Assembly: GCF_000332645.1 (NCBI RefSeq)
Contig: NZ_AMXN01000001.1
Location: forward strand, 372,001 to 436,000
Direction of reading: 5' to 3'
From: Bacillus inaquosorum KCTC 13429
Lineage (GTDB): Bacteria; Bacillota; Bacilli; Bacillales; Bacillaceae
DNA: 64,000 nt
In this document: one piece after another, positions 32,944 to 42,558 of the stretch
Layout of the letters: the number at the start of each line of letters is the position of its first letter
How positions within the stretch are numbered: the stretch's first letter is position 1
Made by a program: the position numbers and the translations under genes
Notes under the pieces: generated by a model
Database searches by the model: none
Told to the model about the DNA's origin: nothing
The model's input: only the letters and a program-made list of their open reading frames with translations

Positions 32944-34446
32944 TTACAGAACACCTGAAAACAGACGGGCAAAGGATTCTTTTGTCCGGTCGGCCATTCC
33001 CCTTTTATAAAAGCCGACAGGGCTGAGTTTTTCACTATCCACCATATCCTCTTCGAAATGGGCTTCAAGGGTGCGAATCGCTTCGGCATCTGCGAAGAAC
33101 ACGTTCACTTCAAAGTTGAGCTGGAAGCTGCGCATGTCCATATTCGCGGTGCCGACGGAGGCGAGGTCGCCATCAACGATCATGACTTTTTGATGCATGA
33201 AGCCTTTTTGATACGAATACACTTCAATGCCCTCCAGAAGCAGCTCTGGGAAATAGGATCTCGACGCGTATTGCGTCAAAAAGCTGTCGTTCTTCTCCGG
33301 CACCATCACCCTTACCTCCACGCCTTTTGTCGCCGCTGCTTTCAGCGCCGTGCGAATGGACTCATTCGGGACAAAATAGGGCGTGGCAATCCATACTGAT
33401 TTCTGCGCTGAAGAAATCATTTCATAATAAAGGTCGCTCATGCTTTCCTTCATGTCAGGGCCTGTCGCGACAATTTGATAAATGCCCCCTCCCTCCACGG
33501 GAACCGGCGTATTGTACGCCTCTTGATCAATTAACACTTCATTGGAGACATATTCCCAATCCAGCATAAAAATGGCGTGAAGCGTTTGCACAATTTCTCC
33601 TTCCAGCCGCAGGTGAGTATCTCTCCAAAACCCGATGTACGGATCTCTGCTGATATATTCCTTCCCGACATTTAATCCGCCCACAAAACCGATTTTCCCA
33701 TCGATGATCACGATTTTCCGGTGATTTCTAAAATTCAGTTTCTGATTGAAGAACCCGTATTTCAGGGGAGAAAACGGAACGATGTCCACCCCCGCTTGTT
33801 TCATTTTCATAATATCTCTGCTTGCCAGCCTGATGCTTCCTGCGGCGTCATATAAAAACCGCACCTCGACACCCTGGCGCGCTTTCTCCATCATAATGTC
33901 CATCATGCCGCGGCCGAGCATGTCTGATTTAAACATGTAGTATTCAATATGTATATAAGATTCCGCTTTCCTCATCGCTTTGAAAATGTCCGGGAAGGTT
34001 TCTTCACCGTTTTTCAGCACTTTGATATTGCTTTTCGTATTGATATTCATATGGGCAGCCCTGATGGAATACGTAAAGAACCTTTCCTGATTGTCCTTCA
34101 GCCCTGTCACTTCCGGCGTTTCCTCCATGTCAAACAGCTTCCTGAGCTTTTCCCTGTTGTACATTCGTTTTGTCTTAAACAGCTTTCCCTTCACATAAAG
34201 CTGTCCGGAAAACAGATAAAACATATAGCCGGCGATCGGAAAAAAGACAAGAATGTGAATCCATAACAGCGTGTGCTGCGAGGTGCGGTTTTCAAGAATT
34301 AACGAATAGATGCTGAACAAAATAATACTTCCATAGCAAAGCAATCCTCCGTAAAACTCAAGTCTAGAAACCGGAAAAAACCATATAACATATGCCCCGA
34401 TAAGCATCATATATAAAAAGAAAAACTCCAGTCTCCTTTTCAGCAT
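32944..34446 (-). CDS. ywiE: YwiE, cardiolipin-synthase-like phospholipase D protein
   Basis: A 500-residue membrane protein: two N-terminal helices (about 10–30 and 34–52), then further hydrophobic sequence and two HKD motifs (FRNHRKIVIIDGKIGFVGG near 225 and GFMHQKVMIVDGDLASVG near 405). It is closer in layout to ClsA than to ClsB. The ATG at 34446 follows GGAGAGAATCAGG. This window therefore encodes two cardiolipin-synthase-type enzymes, here and at 28,025. Confidence 0.9.
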   Translation of the reverse strand: MLKRRLEFFFLYMMLIGAYVIWFFPVSRLEFYGGLLCYGSIILFSIYSLILENRTSQHTLLWIHILVFFPIAGYMFYLFSGQLYVKGKLFKTKRMYNREKLRKLFDMEETPEVTGLKDNQERFFTYSIRAAHMNINTKSNIKVLKNGEETFPDIFKAMRKAESYIHIEYYMFKSDMLGRGMMDIMMEKARQGVEVRFLYDAAGSIRLASRDIMKMKQAGVDIVPFSPLKYGFFNQKLNFRNHRKIVIIDGKIGFVGGLNVGKEYISRDPYIGFWRDTHLRLEGEIVQTLHAIFMLDWEYVSNEVLIDQEAYNTPVPVEGGGIYQIVATGPDMKESMSDLYYEMISSAQKSVWIATPYFVPNESIRTALKAAATKGVEVRVMVPEKNDSFLTQYASRSYFPELLLEGIEVYSYQKGFMHQKVMIVDGDLASVGTANMDMRSFQLNFEVNVFFADAEAIRTLEAHFEEDMVDSEKLSPVGFYKRGMADRTKESFARLFSGVL

Positions 34447-34516
34447 CCTGATTCTCTCCAATCTGATCCGATTACCTCCGTATTTCCTCTTCTTTCTAAC
34501 ATTTAAACCTTTGCAG

Positions 34517-34550
34517 AAAAAAAGCCTCCCCGCACGAGGCGGAAAGGCTT
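34517..34550 (-). terminator. Terminator of the YitT-like gene
   Basis: A 12-bp stem AAGCCTCCCCGC / GCGGAAAGGCTT (with two G·U pairs) and an ACGAG loop; on the minus strand seven T residues follow. Confidence 0.85.
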
Positions 34551-35178
34551 ATGATGAGGCTTCCTGTGATTGGCCGGGTGTGATGTTCTGGAACAAAGCC
34601 GAGTTGAGAGAGTAGCTGCTTTTGATTTTATTTCTGAAGAAGCTGACGATCAGGCCCGTGACCGCAATCGACACTAAGGAGCAGAGCCCTTTCAGCAAGC
34701 CGACTGAGAAGATGCCGGCCAGCACTACGGCAAAATCAAAGAGGAAATTAACTGTCCCGGGATTCCATCCGTACCGTTTTTGCATAAATAAAGCGAGAAT
34801 ATTGGCGCCGCCGAGGGATGCCTGATGATAAAACATGAGTGACAGGCCGAATCCAATCAGCGCCCCGCCGCAAATCGCCCCGGCAAGCGGTGAAAAAGAG
34901 ACAGGCGGCAGCCAGTGATCCGCGCCTGTAAACAGAGTCAGCGCTGTGACTGCAAATACAGTGGATAAGGTGAATGTGATGCCCATTCTGATGAGAGAAA
35001 ATATATAAAACGGGATATTAATCAGAAAGAAGATAATAGCAAACGAGGAATGAAACAAGTATGTCAGGCTTAGTGACAGTCCGGCTGTGCCGCCGGTTAA
35101 TACATGAGAATGTCTGAGAGTCAGGACCCCGGCGCTTGTCATAAGACAAGCAGTTAAAATGAGTAAAATCCGCTTCAT
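34549..35178 (-). CDS. YitT/YczE-like membrane protein
   Basis: A 209-residue protein with five or six membrane helices, a short polar tail (TPGQSQEASS) and the features of the YitT (DUF161) group: HSHVLTGGTAGLSLSLTYLF at the start and LMFYHQASLGGANILALF in the middle. No function is known for this group. A strong AAAAGGAGAG site precedes the ATG and it has its own terminator, so it is a single-gene unit between ywiE and narI. I do not remember a gene at this place in B. subtilis 168. Confidence 0.8.
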   Translation of the reverse strand: MKRILLILTACLMTSAGVLTLRHSHVLTGGTAGLSLSLTYLFHSSFAIIFFLINIPFYIFSLIRMGITFTLSTVFAVTALTLFTGADHWLPPVSFSPLAGAICGGALIGFGLSLMFYHQASLGGANILALFMQKRYGWNPGTVNFLFDFAVVLAGIFSVGLLKGLCSLVSIAVTGLIVSFFRNKIKSSYSLNSALFQNITPGQSQEASS

Positions 35179-35303
35179 TCTTCACTCTCCTTTTTAGATG
35201 ATGTTATTTCCAAATACAAACATAACAGGATTCCTGGCCGCCCAGCCATTACCTTGGCAGAAAATATCTTGCGTTTTTATTTTTTCATCAAACGATTATC
35301 ATA

Positions 35304-35333
35304 AAAAATCCCCCTCATTGAGGGGGGATTTTT
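35304..35333 (-). terminator. Terminator of narGHJI
   Basis: Stem CCCCCTC / GAGGGGG with flanking AAAAAT / ATTTTT pairing, directly at the narI stop codon. Confidence 0.92.
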
Positions 35334-36003
35334 ACGAGCGTTTCCGATACACGACATAGCTTCGTGTCAAATATTTGAGCGGAAGGCTGAACACGTGAAC
35401 CAATCTCGTAAACGGCCACAGGATAAAAACGACGTATCCTATAATAATATGAAGCTTAAACCATAGCGGGACACTCTCCATCAAGGAGGCGTCAGGCCTG
35501 AACAAAACGATTTCCCTGAACCACGGCCCTACAGTTGTCCGGTAATCAAATCCTTTCGAATCAATGTTGAGAAACGTGGCTGCAACACCCGACAGCATCA
35601 TGAACAGCAGCAGGAGGAGCGTAAGGATATCCGATGGCGAGCTGGTTTTGCGGATTCTTTTGTCAAACAGCCTTCTGTACGTCAGGATGATAAGTCCGGT
35701 ACATGCCGCGATCCCCGCCGGTAGGCCTGCGCCAATCGCCATTTTGTGATACACATGCTCTGAAATGCCAATGGAAGAGTACAAGGCTTCCGGGATCAAA
35801 ATTCCCATGAGATGCCCGCCGATAACGCACACCATGCCCCAGTGAAAAAGTGTGCTGCCCGCCGCAAGTTTTTTCTTTTCCAAAAGCTCGCTTGATTTCG
35901 CCGTCCAGCCAAATTGGTCATGCTGATAGCGGTAAATATGGCCGCCGATAAAGATCGTCAATACAATGTATGGCATGACGCCCCACAGGATCTGCCCGCT
36001 CAT
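35332..36003 (-). CDS. narI: Respiratory nitrate reductase gamma subunit
   Basis: Membrane cytochrome b subunit that takes electrons from menaquinol and hands them to NarH. It has 223 residues and five membrane helices with conserved heme-ligand histidines (FHWGMVCVIGGHLMG near 55–65 and the HIIIGYVVFILWPFTRLVH segment near 185–205). Its ATG overlaps the narJ stop (ATGA). Last gene of narGHJI. Confidence 0.96.
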   Translation of the reverse strand: MSGQILWGVMPYIVLTIFIGGHIYRYQHDQFGWTAKSSELLEKKKLAAGSTLFHWGMVCVIGGHLMGILIPEALYSSIGISEHVYHKMAIGAGLPAGIAACTGLIILTYRRLFDKRIRKTSSPSDILTLLLLLFMMLSGVAATFLNIDSKGFDYRTTVGPWFREIVLFRPDASLMESVPLWFKLHIIIGYVVFILWPFTRLVHVFSLPLKYLTRSYVVYRKRS

Positions 36004-36554
36004 GCCTGAACAGCCCCTTCAACGCTTTCACGCACGCCGATGTTTTCCAGCGCGGACAGCAGCACGTGCAGCAGCTCAGCATAGATGCTGTCATTTTTTT
36101 CAAGACGGGATGCCAGCTCCCTCACATTGGACAGATATTTCTCAAACACACTTCTTGCTGCTTCAATCTCCGCAATCGCGGCAAATTCCAGCATAAGCGG
36201 CAGGTAATCAGGCAGCTCTTTCTCTGTCGGCAGGAAGCCGGATTGCTCGTATGTGTTTTTTAATTGCAGCAATTCAATGCCTCGTTCCCTTTGCTCGCCT
36301 GAGTTAAAGTAGGTGACGTACATATTCGTTTTTTTCCCGAAGTCAAACGTATAGACATAGTGTTCAATCAGCGCTTCTTGAGAAAAGCCGGCTGTCGCAT
36401 CGAAAAAGTGCAGCAGCTTCTCCCGGATTTGCTGGTTGCCGATTTCAAGGATAAGAGCCTTCCAATCGGGAAGCTCGGCTCTCCACTCTTCATCCGGATA
36501 AGAAAGAAGATAGGAAAGAGCGGAGAACGTGATTTGCCGGTCTGTGGTGTTCAT
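36000..36554 (-). CDS. narJ: Nitrate reductase assembly chaperone
   Basis: Chaperone required for inserting the molybdenum cofactor into NarG before membrane attachment; not part of the final enzyme. It has 184 residues, mostly helical, of the NarJ/TorD type (EHYVYTFDFGKKTNMYVTYF). I chose the ATG at 36554 after GAGGTGTAACAAG. It lies 26 bp downstream of narH and overlaps narI. Confidence 0.94.
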   Translation of the reverse strand: MNTTDRQITFSALSYLLSYPDEEWRAELPDWKALILEIGNQQIREKLLHFFDATAGFSQEALIEHYVYTFDFGKKTNMYVTYFNSGEQRERGIELLQLKNTYEQSGFLPTEKELPDYLPLMLEFAAIAEIEAARSVFEKYLSNVRELASRLEKNDSIYAELLHVLLSALENIGVRESVEGAVQA

Positions 36555-36580
36555 CTTGTTACACCTCATTTAATCAAAAA

Positions 36581-38044
36581 TTAGAAACAAGAGCCGGGGC
36601 CGCCTGAAAATGATAAGCCGCAGCTCCCTTGTTCAGCGTATAAATCAGACACTTCTTCTCGATGGCTGTTCGGAATCACAAAGCGGTCATCATATTTGGC
36701 GATCGCAAGCAGCCGATACATGTCTTCAATTTGCTGTTCTGTTAAGCCGACACTGGAAATCAGTGCCGGGTCGACGGTTTTATTCGTCTGGACCGCTCTC
36801 ATATACTGGCGCATGACAGACATTTTCTTTAATGTTGACCGAATATGATCCGTATCACCGGCCGTTAATAGCTGTGCCAAATAGTCAATCGGAATTCTCA
36901 TTTGGTCGATAGCCGGAAAAATATCTTCCGCAGATTGCCGGCTGCCTTTTCCTTCAAAGAGATTCATAATCGGGCTAAGCGGCGGAATGTACCAAACCAT
37001 CGGCAGCGTGCGGTACTCAGGATGAAGCGGCAGCGCAATCTTCCAATCAATGATCATTTTATAGATCGGCGATTGCTGCGCGGCCTCTATCCATTCAGCC
37101 GGGATGCCTTGTTCTTTTGCCAATTTGGCAATCTCAGGATCATTCGGATCAAGAAAAACTTCTAATTGGGAATGGTAGAGATCCTTTTCATTTTCAACAG
37201 ATGCCGCTTCCTCCACTTTGTCCGCGTCATACAGCATGACACCGAGGTAGCGGATTCTGCCTACACACGTCTCAGAGCAGATGGTCGGCAGTCCCGCCTC
37301 CAAGCGCGGAAAGCAGAGTGTGCATTTTTCCGCTTTGTTCGTTTGCCAGTTAAAATAGACTTTTTTATATGGACAGGATGAGACGCAATATCTCCATGAA
37401 CGGCATGCGTTTTGATCGACAAGCACAATGCCGTCTTCCTCGCGTTTGTACATGGCGCCGGACGGGCAAGACGAAACACACGCTGGGTTGATGCAGTGCT
37501 CGCAAATACGCGGCAGATACATCATAAAGACCTCATCGAATTCTGTTTTGATCGATTCCTCCATCTTTTGCACGTTTGGATCTTCAAGTCCCGTAATATG
37601 GCCGCCTGCGAGATCATCCTCCCAGTTCGGGCCCCATTCAATATTCATAAAGTCCCCGGTCAAGGACGATTTCGGGCGCGCCACTGGCTGGTGTTTTTTC
37701 TGCGGGCTGTTTGTTAATGTTTCATAATCATAGTTCCAAGGTTCATAGTAATCATCAATCGACGGCTGGTTCGGATTATAGAAAAGTCCTGCAAGCCGAT
37801 TCGTTTTCGGGCCTGATTTCAGCTCGAGCTTTCCTTTTTTCAATGTCCAGCCGCCTTTATATTTGTCCTGATCCTCCCATTGCTTCGGGTAGCCGATGCC
37901 CGGCTTTGTTTCTACATTATTGAAGTACATATATTCCGCACCTGAACGGTTTGTCCACGTGTTTTTGCAGGTGACGCTGCACGTGTGGCAGCCGATGCAT
38001 TTATCCAGGTTCATGACCATACCGATTTGCGCTTTAATCTTCAA
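36581..38044 (-). CDS. narH: Respiratory nitrate reductase beta subunit
   Basis: Iron–sulfur subunit of 487 residues that relays electrons from NarI to NarG. The first cluster is bound by CIGCHTCSVTC (C16, C19, C22, C26). CEHCINPACVSSCP and CRSWRYCVSSCP follow; a tryptophan replaces one cysteine in the latter, the normal mark of the 3Fe-4S cluster of NarH. A further CTLC motif is present. It overlaps narG by 11 bp. Confidence 0.97.
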   Translation of the reverse strand: MKIKAQIGMVMNLDKCIGCHTCSVTCKNTWTNRSGAEYMYFNNVETKPGIGYPKQWEDQDKYKGGWTLKKGKLELKSGPKTNRLAGLFYNPNQPSIDDYYEPWNYDYETLTNSPQKKHQPVARPKSSLTGDFMNIEWGPNWEDDLAGGHITGLEDPNVQKMEESIKTEFDEVFMMYLPRICEHCINPACVSSCPSGAMYKREEDGIVLVDQNACRSWRYCVSSCPYKKVYFNWQTNKAEKCTLCFPRLEAGLPTICSETCVGRIRYLGVMLYDADKVEEAASVENEKDLYHSQLEVFLDPNDPEIAKLAKEQGIPAEWIEAAQQSPIYKMIIDWKIALPLHPEYRTLPMVWYIPPLSPIMNLFEGKGSRQSAEDIFPAIDQMRIPIDYLAQLLTAGDTDHIRSTLKKMSVMRQYMRAVQTNKTVDPALISSVGLTEQQIEDMYRLLAIAKYDDRFVIPNSHREEVSDLYAEQGSCGLSFSGGPGSCF

Positions 38045-41000
38045 GCCAATCGACCTCCTTCAGCTTGCGGATGACGACATTCAGGTCGCGCTGATTCCCT
38101 GTTGGACCGTAATAGTTAAAGCCATAGCTGAGCTGGGCATAGCCCCCGATCATCTGTGTCGGCTTGACGTGTATCCTTGTCGGGCTGTTATGGGTGCCTC
38201 CGCGGTTATTCGTCAGTTTTGTGCCGGGCACATTGATGTGGCGGTCTTGGGCATGGTGCATAAACGCCATTCCTTTAGGAATCCGGTGAGACAAAACCGC
38301 TCTCGCGACGACAACGCCGTTTCGGTTGAAGCATTCAATCCAATCGTTGTCTTTGATATCTGTATCCATTGCGTCATCTTTATTCATCCACACGGTCGGC
38401 CCGCCGCGGAACAGCGTCAGCATCGGCAAGGAATCAAAATACATGCTGTGGACGGACCATTTATTATGCGGCGTCAAATAATTAAGGACGATTTCTTTGC
38501 CCTCTTGATCAGGCCGCTTGCTTAGGAACGGACGATGCTGGAGGATCGGTTTAAATGTCGCCATCGTTTCACCGAATTCCATCATCAATTCATGATCGAC
38601 ATAATAAGATTGTCTGCCGGTCAGTGTTCGCCACGGGATTAATTTTTCTACGTTCGTTGTAAACGGCGAGTACCTGCGCCCTCCTTTTTCTGAGCCGGTA
38701 AATGCCGGAGACGTGATGACCGTTTTCGGCTGGGCTGTAATTTGTTCGAACGTAAAGCATTCTTCCTCGCGTTCTTCCGCCAGGTCTTTCAGCTTCAGGT
38801 TTGTGATGTTTTCAAGTGATTCCCATGCTTTTACTGCGACTTTTCCATTCGAGGTGGATGATAGGGTTAAAATTGCTTCTGCCGCCTGTTTTGCTTCACT
38901 TATATTTGGACATCCCTTTGCGATGCTGTCCGAGGTGATTTCTCCCAGCCTCTTTTTGAGTGATTCATATTCATCAGCTATTGACCAGCTCATCCCTTTT
39001 GTTCCGCTCGGTTTTAAACCGGCGTAAGGCCCGAGTGCGGTCATTTTATGAAAAATGTGCTTGTAATCCCGTTCAACGACTTGGATGTTCGGCATCGTTT
39101 TTCCCGGAATGGCTTCACATTCGCCTTTGCTCCAGTCATTGATTTTGCCGAACGGCTGGGCCAATTCCTGCATCGTGTCGTGGAGGAGCGGCGTCGCGAC
39201 CACTTCTTTCACCGGCTCCATATCGACTTCTTCTGCCAGATCGGAAACGGCTTTTGACAGAGCCTTGAAAATATCCCAGTCTGACTTCGATTCCCACGGA
39301 GCCGAGATAGCCGGAGCAAAAGGATGAATGAACGGGTGCATATCCGTGCTGCTGAGATCGTGTTTTTCATACCATGTCGCCGCCGGCAGCACAATATCGG
39401 AATACAGCGCCGTACCCGCCATTCGAAAATCAAGGTTGATTAATAAGTCGAGCTTTCCTTCCGGCGCCTGCTCCCGCCATTTGATTTCTTCAGGGCGGAT
39501 GCTGTCGCTGTCGTCATTCATCAAACCGTTCGTCGTCCCTAGCAGATGCTTGAGAAAATATTCGTGCCCTTTTCCTGAGCTGGAGATCAGATTTGCCCGC
39601 CATACGAAGAGATTCCTCGGGAAATTGGCTTCATTGTCAGGATCTTCAATCGCGAACTTCAGTTTTTTCTCTTGAAGCTGTGAGGCCACGTAAGCACCGA
39701 CGTCTTTCGGTGTTGCCGCCCCCGCTCTTTCAGCTTCTTTGTATAGATCAATGCCGTTTTTATTGAATGTCGGGTAGGACGGCAGCCACCCTAAGCGCGC
39801 CGCCAGCACATTATAATCGGCGTGATGCTTGTAGCGGGATGACGCAGCGATCGGTGAAGCCAGGTCACTGATCGGCTGGTCCTCGTAACGCCACTGGTCT
39901 GTCGCAAAGTAGAAAAATGAGGTGCCGTTTTGCAGTTTGGGCACACCCTCCCAGTCCTTTGCGTTGGCAATCGTCTGCCACCCTTCAGCAGGACGGAGCT
40001 TTTCCTGCCCCACATAATGGGCCCAGCCTCCGCCGTTTACGCCTTGGGCGCCTACCAGTAAAACTAGATTTAACACCGCTCGGTAGATTGTGTCGGAGTT
40101 GAACCAGTGGTTGATCCCCGCTCCTACGATAATCATGGATCGGCCGTCTGTATCAATCGCATTTTGGGCAAACTCTCTGGCAATTTTAATGACGGCTTCT
40201 TTTTTGATTCCCGTCATCTGTTCCTGCCAGCCAGGTGTAAACGGCTCAGGATCATCATAAGAGACAGCGGATTGTTCACCGATGCCCCGGTTTACGCCGT
40301 AGTTGGCCAAAATCAAGTCAAACACGGTTGTGACACATACCTCTTCACCGTTCAGGTCCAGTTTTTTAATAGGAAGATCCCGCTCAAGCACTTTGTTTCC
40401 GTCATTTGAAAAATACGGGATGCGCACCGTTCCAATTTCGTCCTCTATTCCGAGCACAGAGAGACGGGGCTCAATCGGTTCTCCGGTTTCTTCATCGACC
40501 ATGTGGAGGTTCCACTTCTGCTGCCCGTCCCAGCGGGAGCCCATTGTCCCTTGCGGTATGGCAAACGCGCCTGTCTGTTCATTCCAGACCGCAGGCTTCC
40601 ATTGATCTTGCTTTGTCTTCCGCCCGATGTCCTTCGCATGCAGAAACCGCCCCGCTGTATATACGCCATTTTCTTTTGACAGGGTGACGAAGAATGGAAA
40701 ATCCGTGTATTGCTTCGCGTACTTAATAAAACGTTCCGTCTCTTGATTCACGTAAAATTCCTGCAAAATGACGTGACCCATCGCCATCGCAAGCGCCCCG
40801 TCAGTCCCTTGGCGGATACTCAGCCAGTCATCCGCGAACTTTGAGGATTCCGCAAAATCCGGACTGATCGAAATGACCTTAGCGCCTTTATAGCGGGCCT
40901 CCGCCAAAAAGTGCGCGTCAGGGGTTCTCGTTAACGGAACGTTGGAGCCCCATGTGATGATATAGCCTGAATTGTACCAATCACTGCTTTCCGGAACGTC

Positions 41001-41720
41001 TGTCTGGTCACCCCAAATTTGCGGGGATGCCGGAGGAAGATCCGCATACCAGTCATAAAAACTGAGCATAGGGCCGCCGATTAATGACATAAACCGGGAG
41101 CCTGACGCGTGGCTGATCATGGACATGGCCGGAATCGGAGAAAAACCGACATTCCGGTCAGGCCCGTATTTCATAACTGTATATAGCAGAGAGGCTGAAA
41201 TCAGCTTCAGCACCTCCGGCCATTCAGCACGCACAAACCCGCCTTTCCCTCTTGCCTGTTTATAGGACTTCGCTTTTTCAGGGCTTTCAACGATCGATTT
41301 CCAGGCTTCCAATGGATTTTGATGAGCCTTCAGTGCTTCCCGCCACAAATTGATCAGCACACTTCGCACGTACGGATATTTCACACGGAGCGGGCTGTAA
41401 ATGTACCATGAAAAACTGGCCCCCCGCGGACAGCCTCTCGGTTCGAAATCAGGCATATCCGGGCCTGTTGAAGGATAATTCAAGTTTTGTCCTTCCCATG
41501 TGACAATTCCGTTTTTCACATAAATATTCCAGCTGCAGGACCCCGTGCAGTTGACGCCGTGGGTGGAGCGAACGACTTTGTCGTACTGCCATCTGTTTCT
41601 GTATACATTCTCCCAATCGCGATCTTCGCGGGTTGTTTGGCTATGTTTATTTGAATGGTGTTCGATAGGAGAGAAATAGTTCAATCTCCTAAACAACGGA
41701 CTCATTTTCTTTTTCTTCAT
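38034..41720 (-). CDS. narG: Respiratory nitrate reductase alpha subunit
   Basis: Catalytic molybdopterin subunit of 1,228 residues that reduces nitrate to nitrite on the cytoplasmic face. The N-terminal FeS0 region shows H54, C58 and C62 (STHGVNCTGSCSW) with a later GCPRGAS. The molybdenum-ligand region (SDWYNSGYIITWGSN) and the C-terminal cofactor-binding domain (NNRGGTHNSPTRIHVKP) are intact. No twin-arginine signal is needed for this cytoplasmic form. Transcription is under the FNR box at 41786–41801. Confidence 0.97.
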   Translation of the reverse strand: MKKKKMSPLFRRLNYFSPIEHHSNKHSQTTREDRDWENVYRNRWQYDKVVRSTHGVNCTGSCSWNIYVKNGIVTWEGQNLNYPSTGPDMPDFEPRGCPRGASFSWYIYSPLRVKYPYVRSVLINLWREALKAHQNPLEAWKSIVESPEKAKSYKQARGKGGFVRAEWPEVLKLISASLLYTVMKYGPDRNVGFSPIPAMSMISHASGSRFMSLIGGPMLSFYDWYADLPPASPQIWGDQTDVPESSDWYNSGYIITWGSNVPLTRTPDAHFLAEARYKGAKVISISPDFAESSKFADDWLSIRQGTDGALAMAMGHVILQEFYVNQETERFIKYAKQYTDFPFFVTLSKENGVYTAGRFLHAKDIGRKTKQDQWKPAVWNEQTGAFAIPQGTMGSRWDGQQKWNLHMVDEETGEPIEPRLSVLGIEDEIGTVRIPYFSNDGNKVLERDLPIKKLDLNGEEVCVTTVFDLILANYGVNRGIGEQSAVSYDDPEPFTPGWQEQMTGIKKEAVIKIAREFAQNAIDTDGRSMIIVGAGINHWFNSDTIYRAVLNLVLLVGAQGVNGGGWAHYVGQEKLRPAEGWQTIANAKDWEGVPKLQNGTSFFYFATDQWRYEDQPISDLASPIAASSRYKHHADYNVLAARLGWLPSYPTFNKNGIDLYKEAERAGAATPKDVGAYVASQLQEKKLKFAIEDPDNEANFPRNLFVWRANLISSSGKGHEYFLKHLLGTTNGLMNDDSDSIRPEEIKWREQAPEGKLDLLINLDFRMAGTALYSDIVLPAATWYEKHDLSSTDMHPFIHPFAPAISAPWESKSDWDIFKALSKAVSDLAEEVDMEPVKEVVATPLLHDTMQELAQPFGKINDWSKGECEAIPGKTMPNIQVVERDYKHIFHKMTALGPYAGLKPSGTKGMSWSIADEYESLKKRLGEITSDSIAKGCPNISEAKQAAEAILTLSSTSNGKVAVKAWESLENITNLKLKDLAEEREEECFTFEQITAQPKTVITSPAFTGSEKGGRRYSPFTTNVEKLIPWRTLTGRQSYYVDHELMMEFGETMATFKPILQHRPFLSKRPDQEGKEIVLNYLTPHNKWSVHSMYFDSLPMLTLFRGGPTVWMNKDDAMDTDIKDNDWIECFNRNGVVVARAVLSHRIPKGMAFMHHAQDRHINVPGTKLTNNRGGTHNSPTRIHVKPTQMIGGYAQLSYGFNYYGPTGNQRDLNVVIRKLKEVDWLED

Positions 41721-41758
41721 GAGAGTTCACTCCTTCCGAGTCAGATGATGCTAAGTTC

Positions 41759-41801
41759 ACTATAAACAGAGAAAGCGTATTTCCTTGTGAACTATGTCAC
41801 A
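41759..41801 (-). promoter_or_regulatory. FNR-dependent promoter of narGHJI
   Basis: A perfect FNR box TGTGA-ACTATG-TCACA (41786–41801) is followed by a -10 element TATAGT (minus strand, 41759–41764). The centre-to-centre distance is 32 bp, which places the box at about -41.5, the activating position. narG control by FNR is established in B. subtilis. Confidence 0.93.
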
Positions 41802-41865
41802 CACTCTGCTTTTTTCACAAAATGTTCACACAAAGGAGAAGGAAGGACTTTCACAGGATGTGATG

Positions 41866-41907
41866 AAGGCGGCGTTCAGGCAGAACGCCTGAGTCATTAG
41901 CCGCCTT
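41866..41907. other. Nested hairpin between narG promoter and arfM
   Basis: Outer 8-bp stem AAGGCGGC / GCCGCCTT encloses a 6-bp stem TCAGGC / GCCTGA. On the plus strand four T residues follow (two in the stem); on the minus strand no T run does. It may insulate the narG promoter from arfM transcription. Confidence 0.55.
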
Positions 41908-41921
41908 TTATTCTAAAGATC

Positions 41922-41949
41922 AAAAAAACCGGTTCTTTTTAAGAACCGG
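41922..41949 (-). terminator. Terminator of arfM
   Basis: Stem CCGGTTCTT / AAGAACCGG with seven T residues on the minus strand, overlapping the arfM stop. Confidence 0.92.
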
Positions 41950-42415
41950 GTTCGGCGTTTTCATCCTGTGATGTATGCAGATACCGCAAAAATAATTGAT
42001 AGGAACAAAAGACATTTTGCTGAAGCATGGCCAAAAAATTCATTTGCAGCTGCGGATTGTAAGACATCATTTTTTTAAATATGTAATAAGGGATATTGAG
42101 TATCAGAATGTCTGGAGAGGCATTGACTGAGATAAAAGGCGATAAATACAGCCCGCCTTTTTCATCAATCGGAAACACATCGCCTTTTTCCCAAAGCGCA
42201 ACGGTTTTCGATCCTTCAGGGAGCCTGCTGTCCATAAAACGGATACTTCCTTTTAATACAATATAAACGGATTGAGAATGGAGAAAAGATGGAGACTGAT
42301 CAGATGAGCCGCGGATCAACGTCCCGTTTTTCAGCAAGGTTTCGACAATGGATAGAGGCACTTCATTAAACATGGGAAGTTGTTTCAGAAATAATAAATA
42401 GTCACACTGATTCAT
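41939..42415 (-). CDS. arfM: Anaerobic respiration and fermentation modulator ArfM
   Basis: A 158-residue protein (formerly YwiD) with a single cyclic-nucleotide-binding-like beta-roll and a helical C-terminus (about 115–150), but no recognisable DNA-binding helix-turn-helix. In B. subtilis it modulates hmp, lctE, nasD and heme-gene expression under anaerobiosis by an unclear route. I chose the ATG at 42415 after AGGAGGC. It has its own FNR promoter and is divergent from ywiC. Confidence 0.9.
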   Translation of the reverse strand: MNQCDYLLFLKQLPMFNEVPLSIVETLLKNGTLIRGSSDQSPSFLHSQSVYIVLKGSIRFMDSRLPEGSKTVALWEKGDVFPIDEKGGLYLSPFISVNASPDILILNIPYYIFKKMMSYNPQLQMNFLAMLQQNVFCSYQLFLRYLHTSQDENAEPGS

Positions 42416-42446
42416 AGGAAAGCCTCCTGTGCTAAGGATAACTTTA

Positions 42447-42489
42447 GTGTAGCTCGATTGAGCCTGTACAGCAGTGATGTATTTCACAG
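42447..42489 (-). promoter_or_regulatory. FNR-dependent promoter of arfM
   Basis: An FNR box AGTGA-TGTATT-TCACA (42474–42489, one mismatch) lies 32 bp, centre to centre, from minus-strand TACACT (42447–42452), the same geometry as at narG and narK. Confidence 0.87.
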
Positions 42490-42558
42490 CTTGTATGATG
42501 AATGTCACTTATCGGGGGGATGACTGCATTTATAATGAAATAAAAAAGGAGGATTTTG

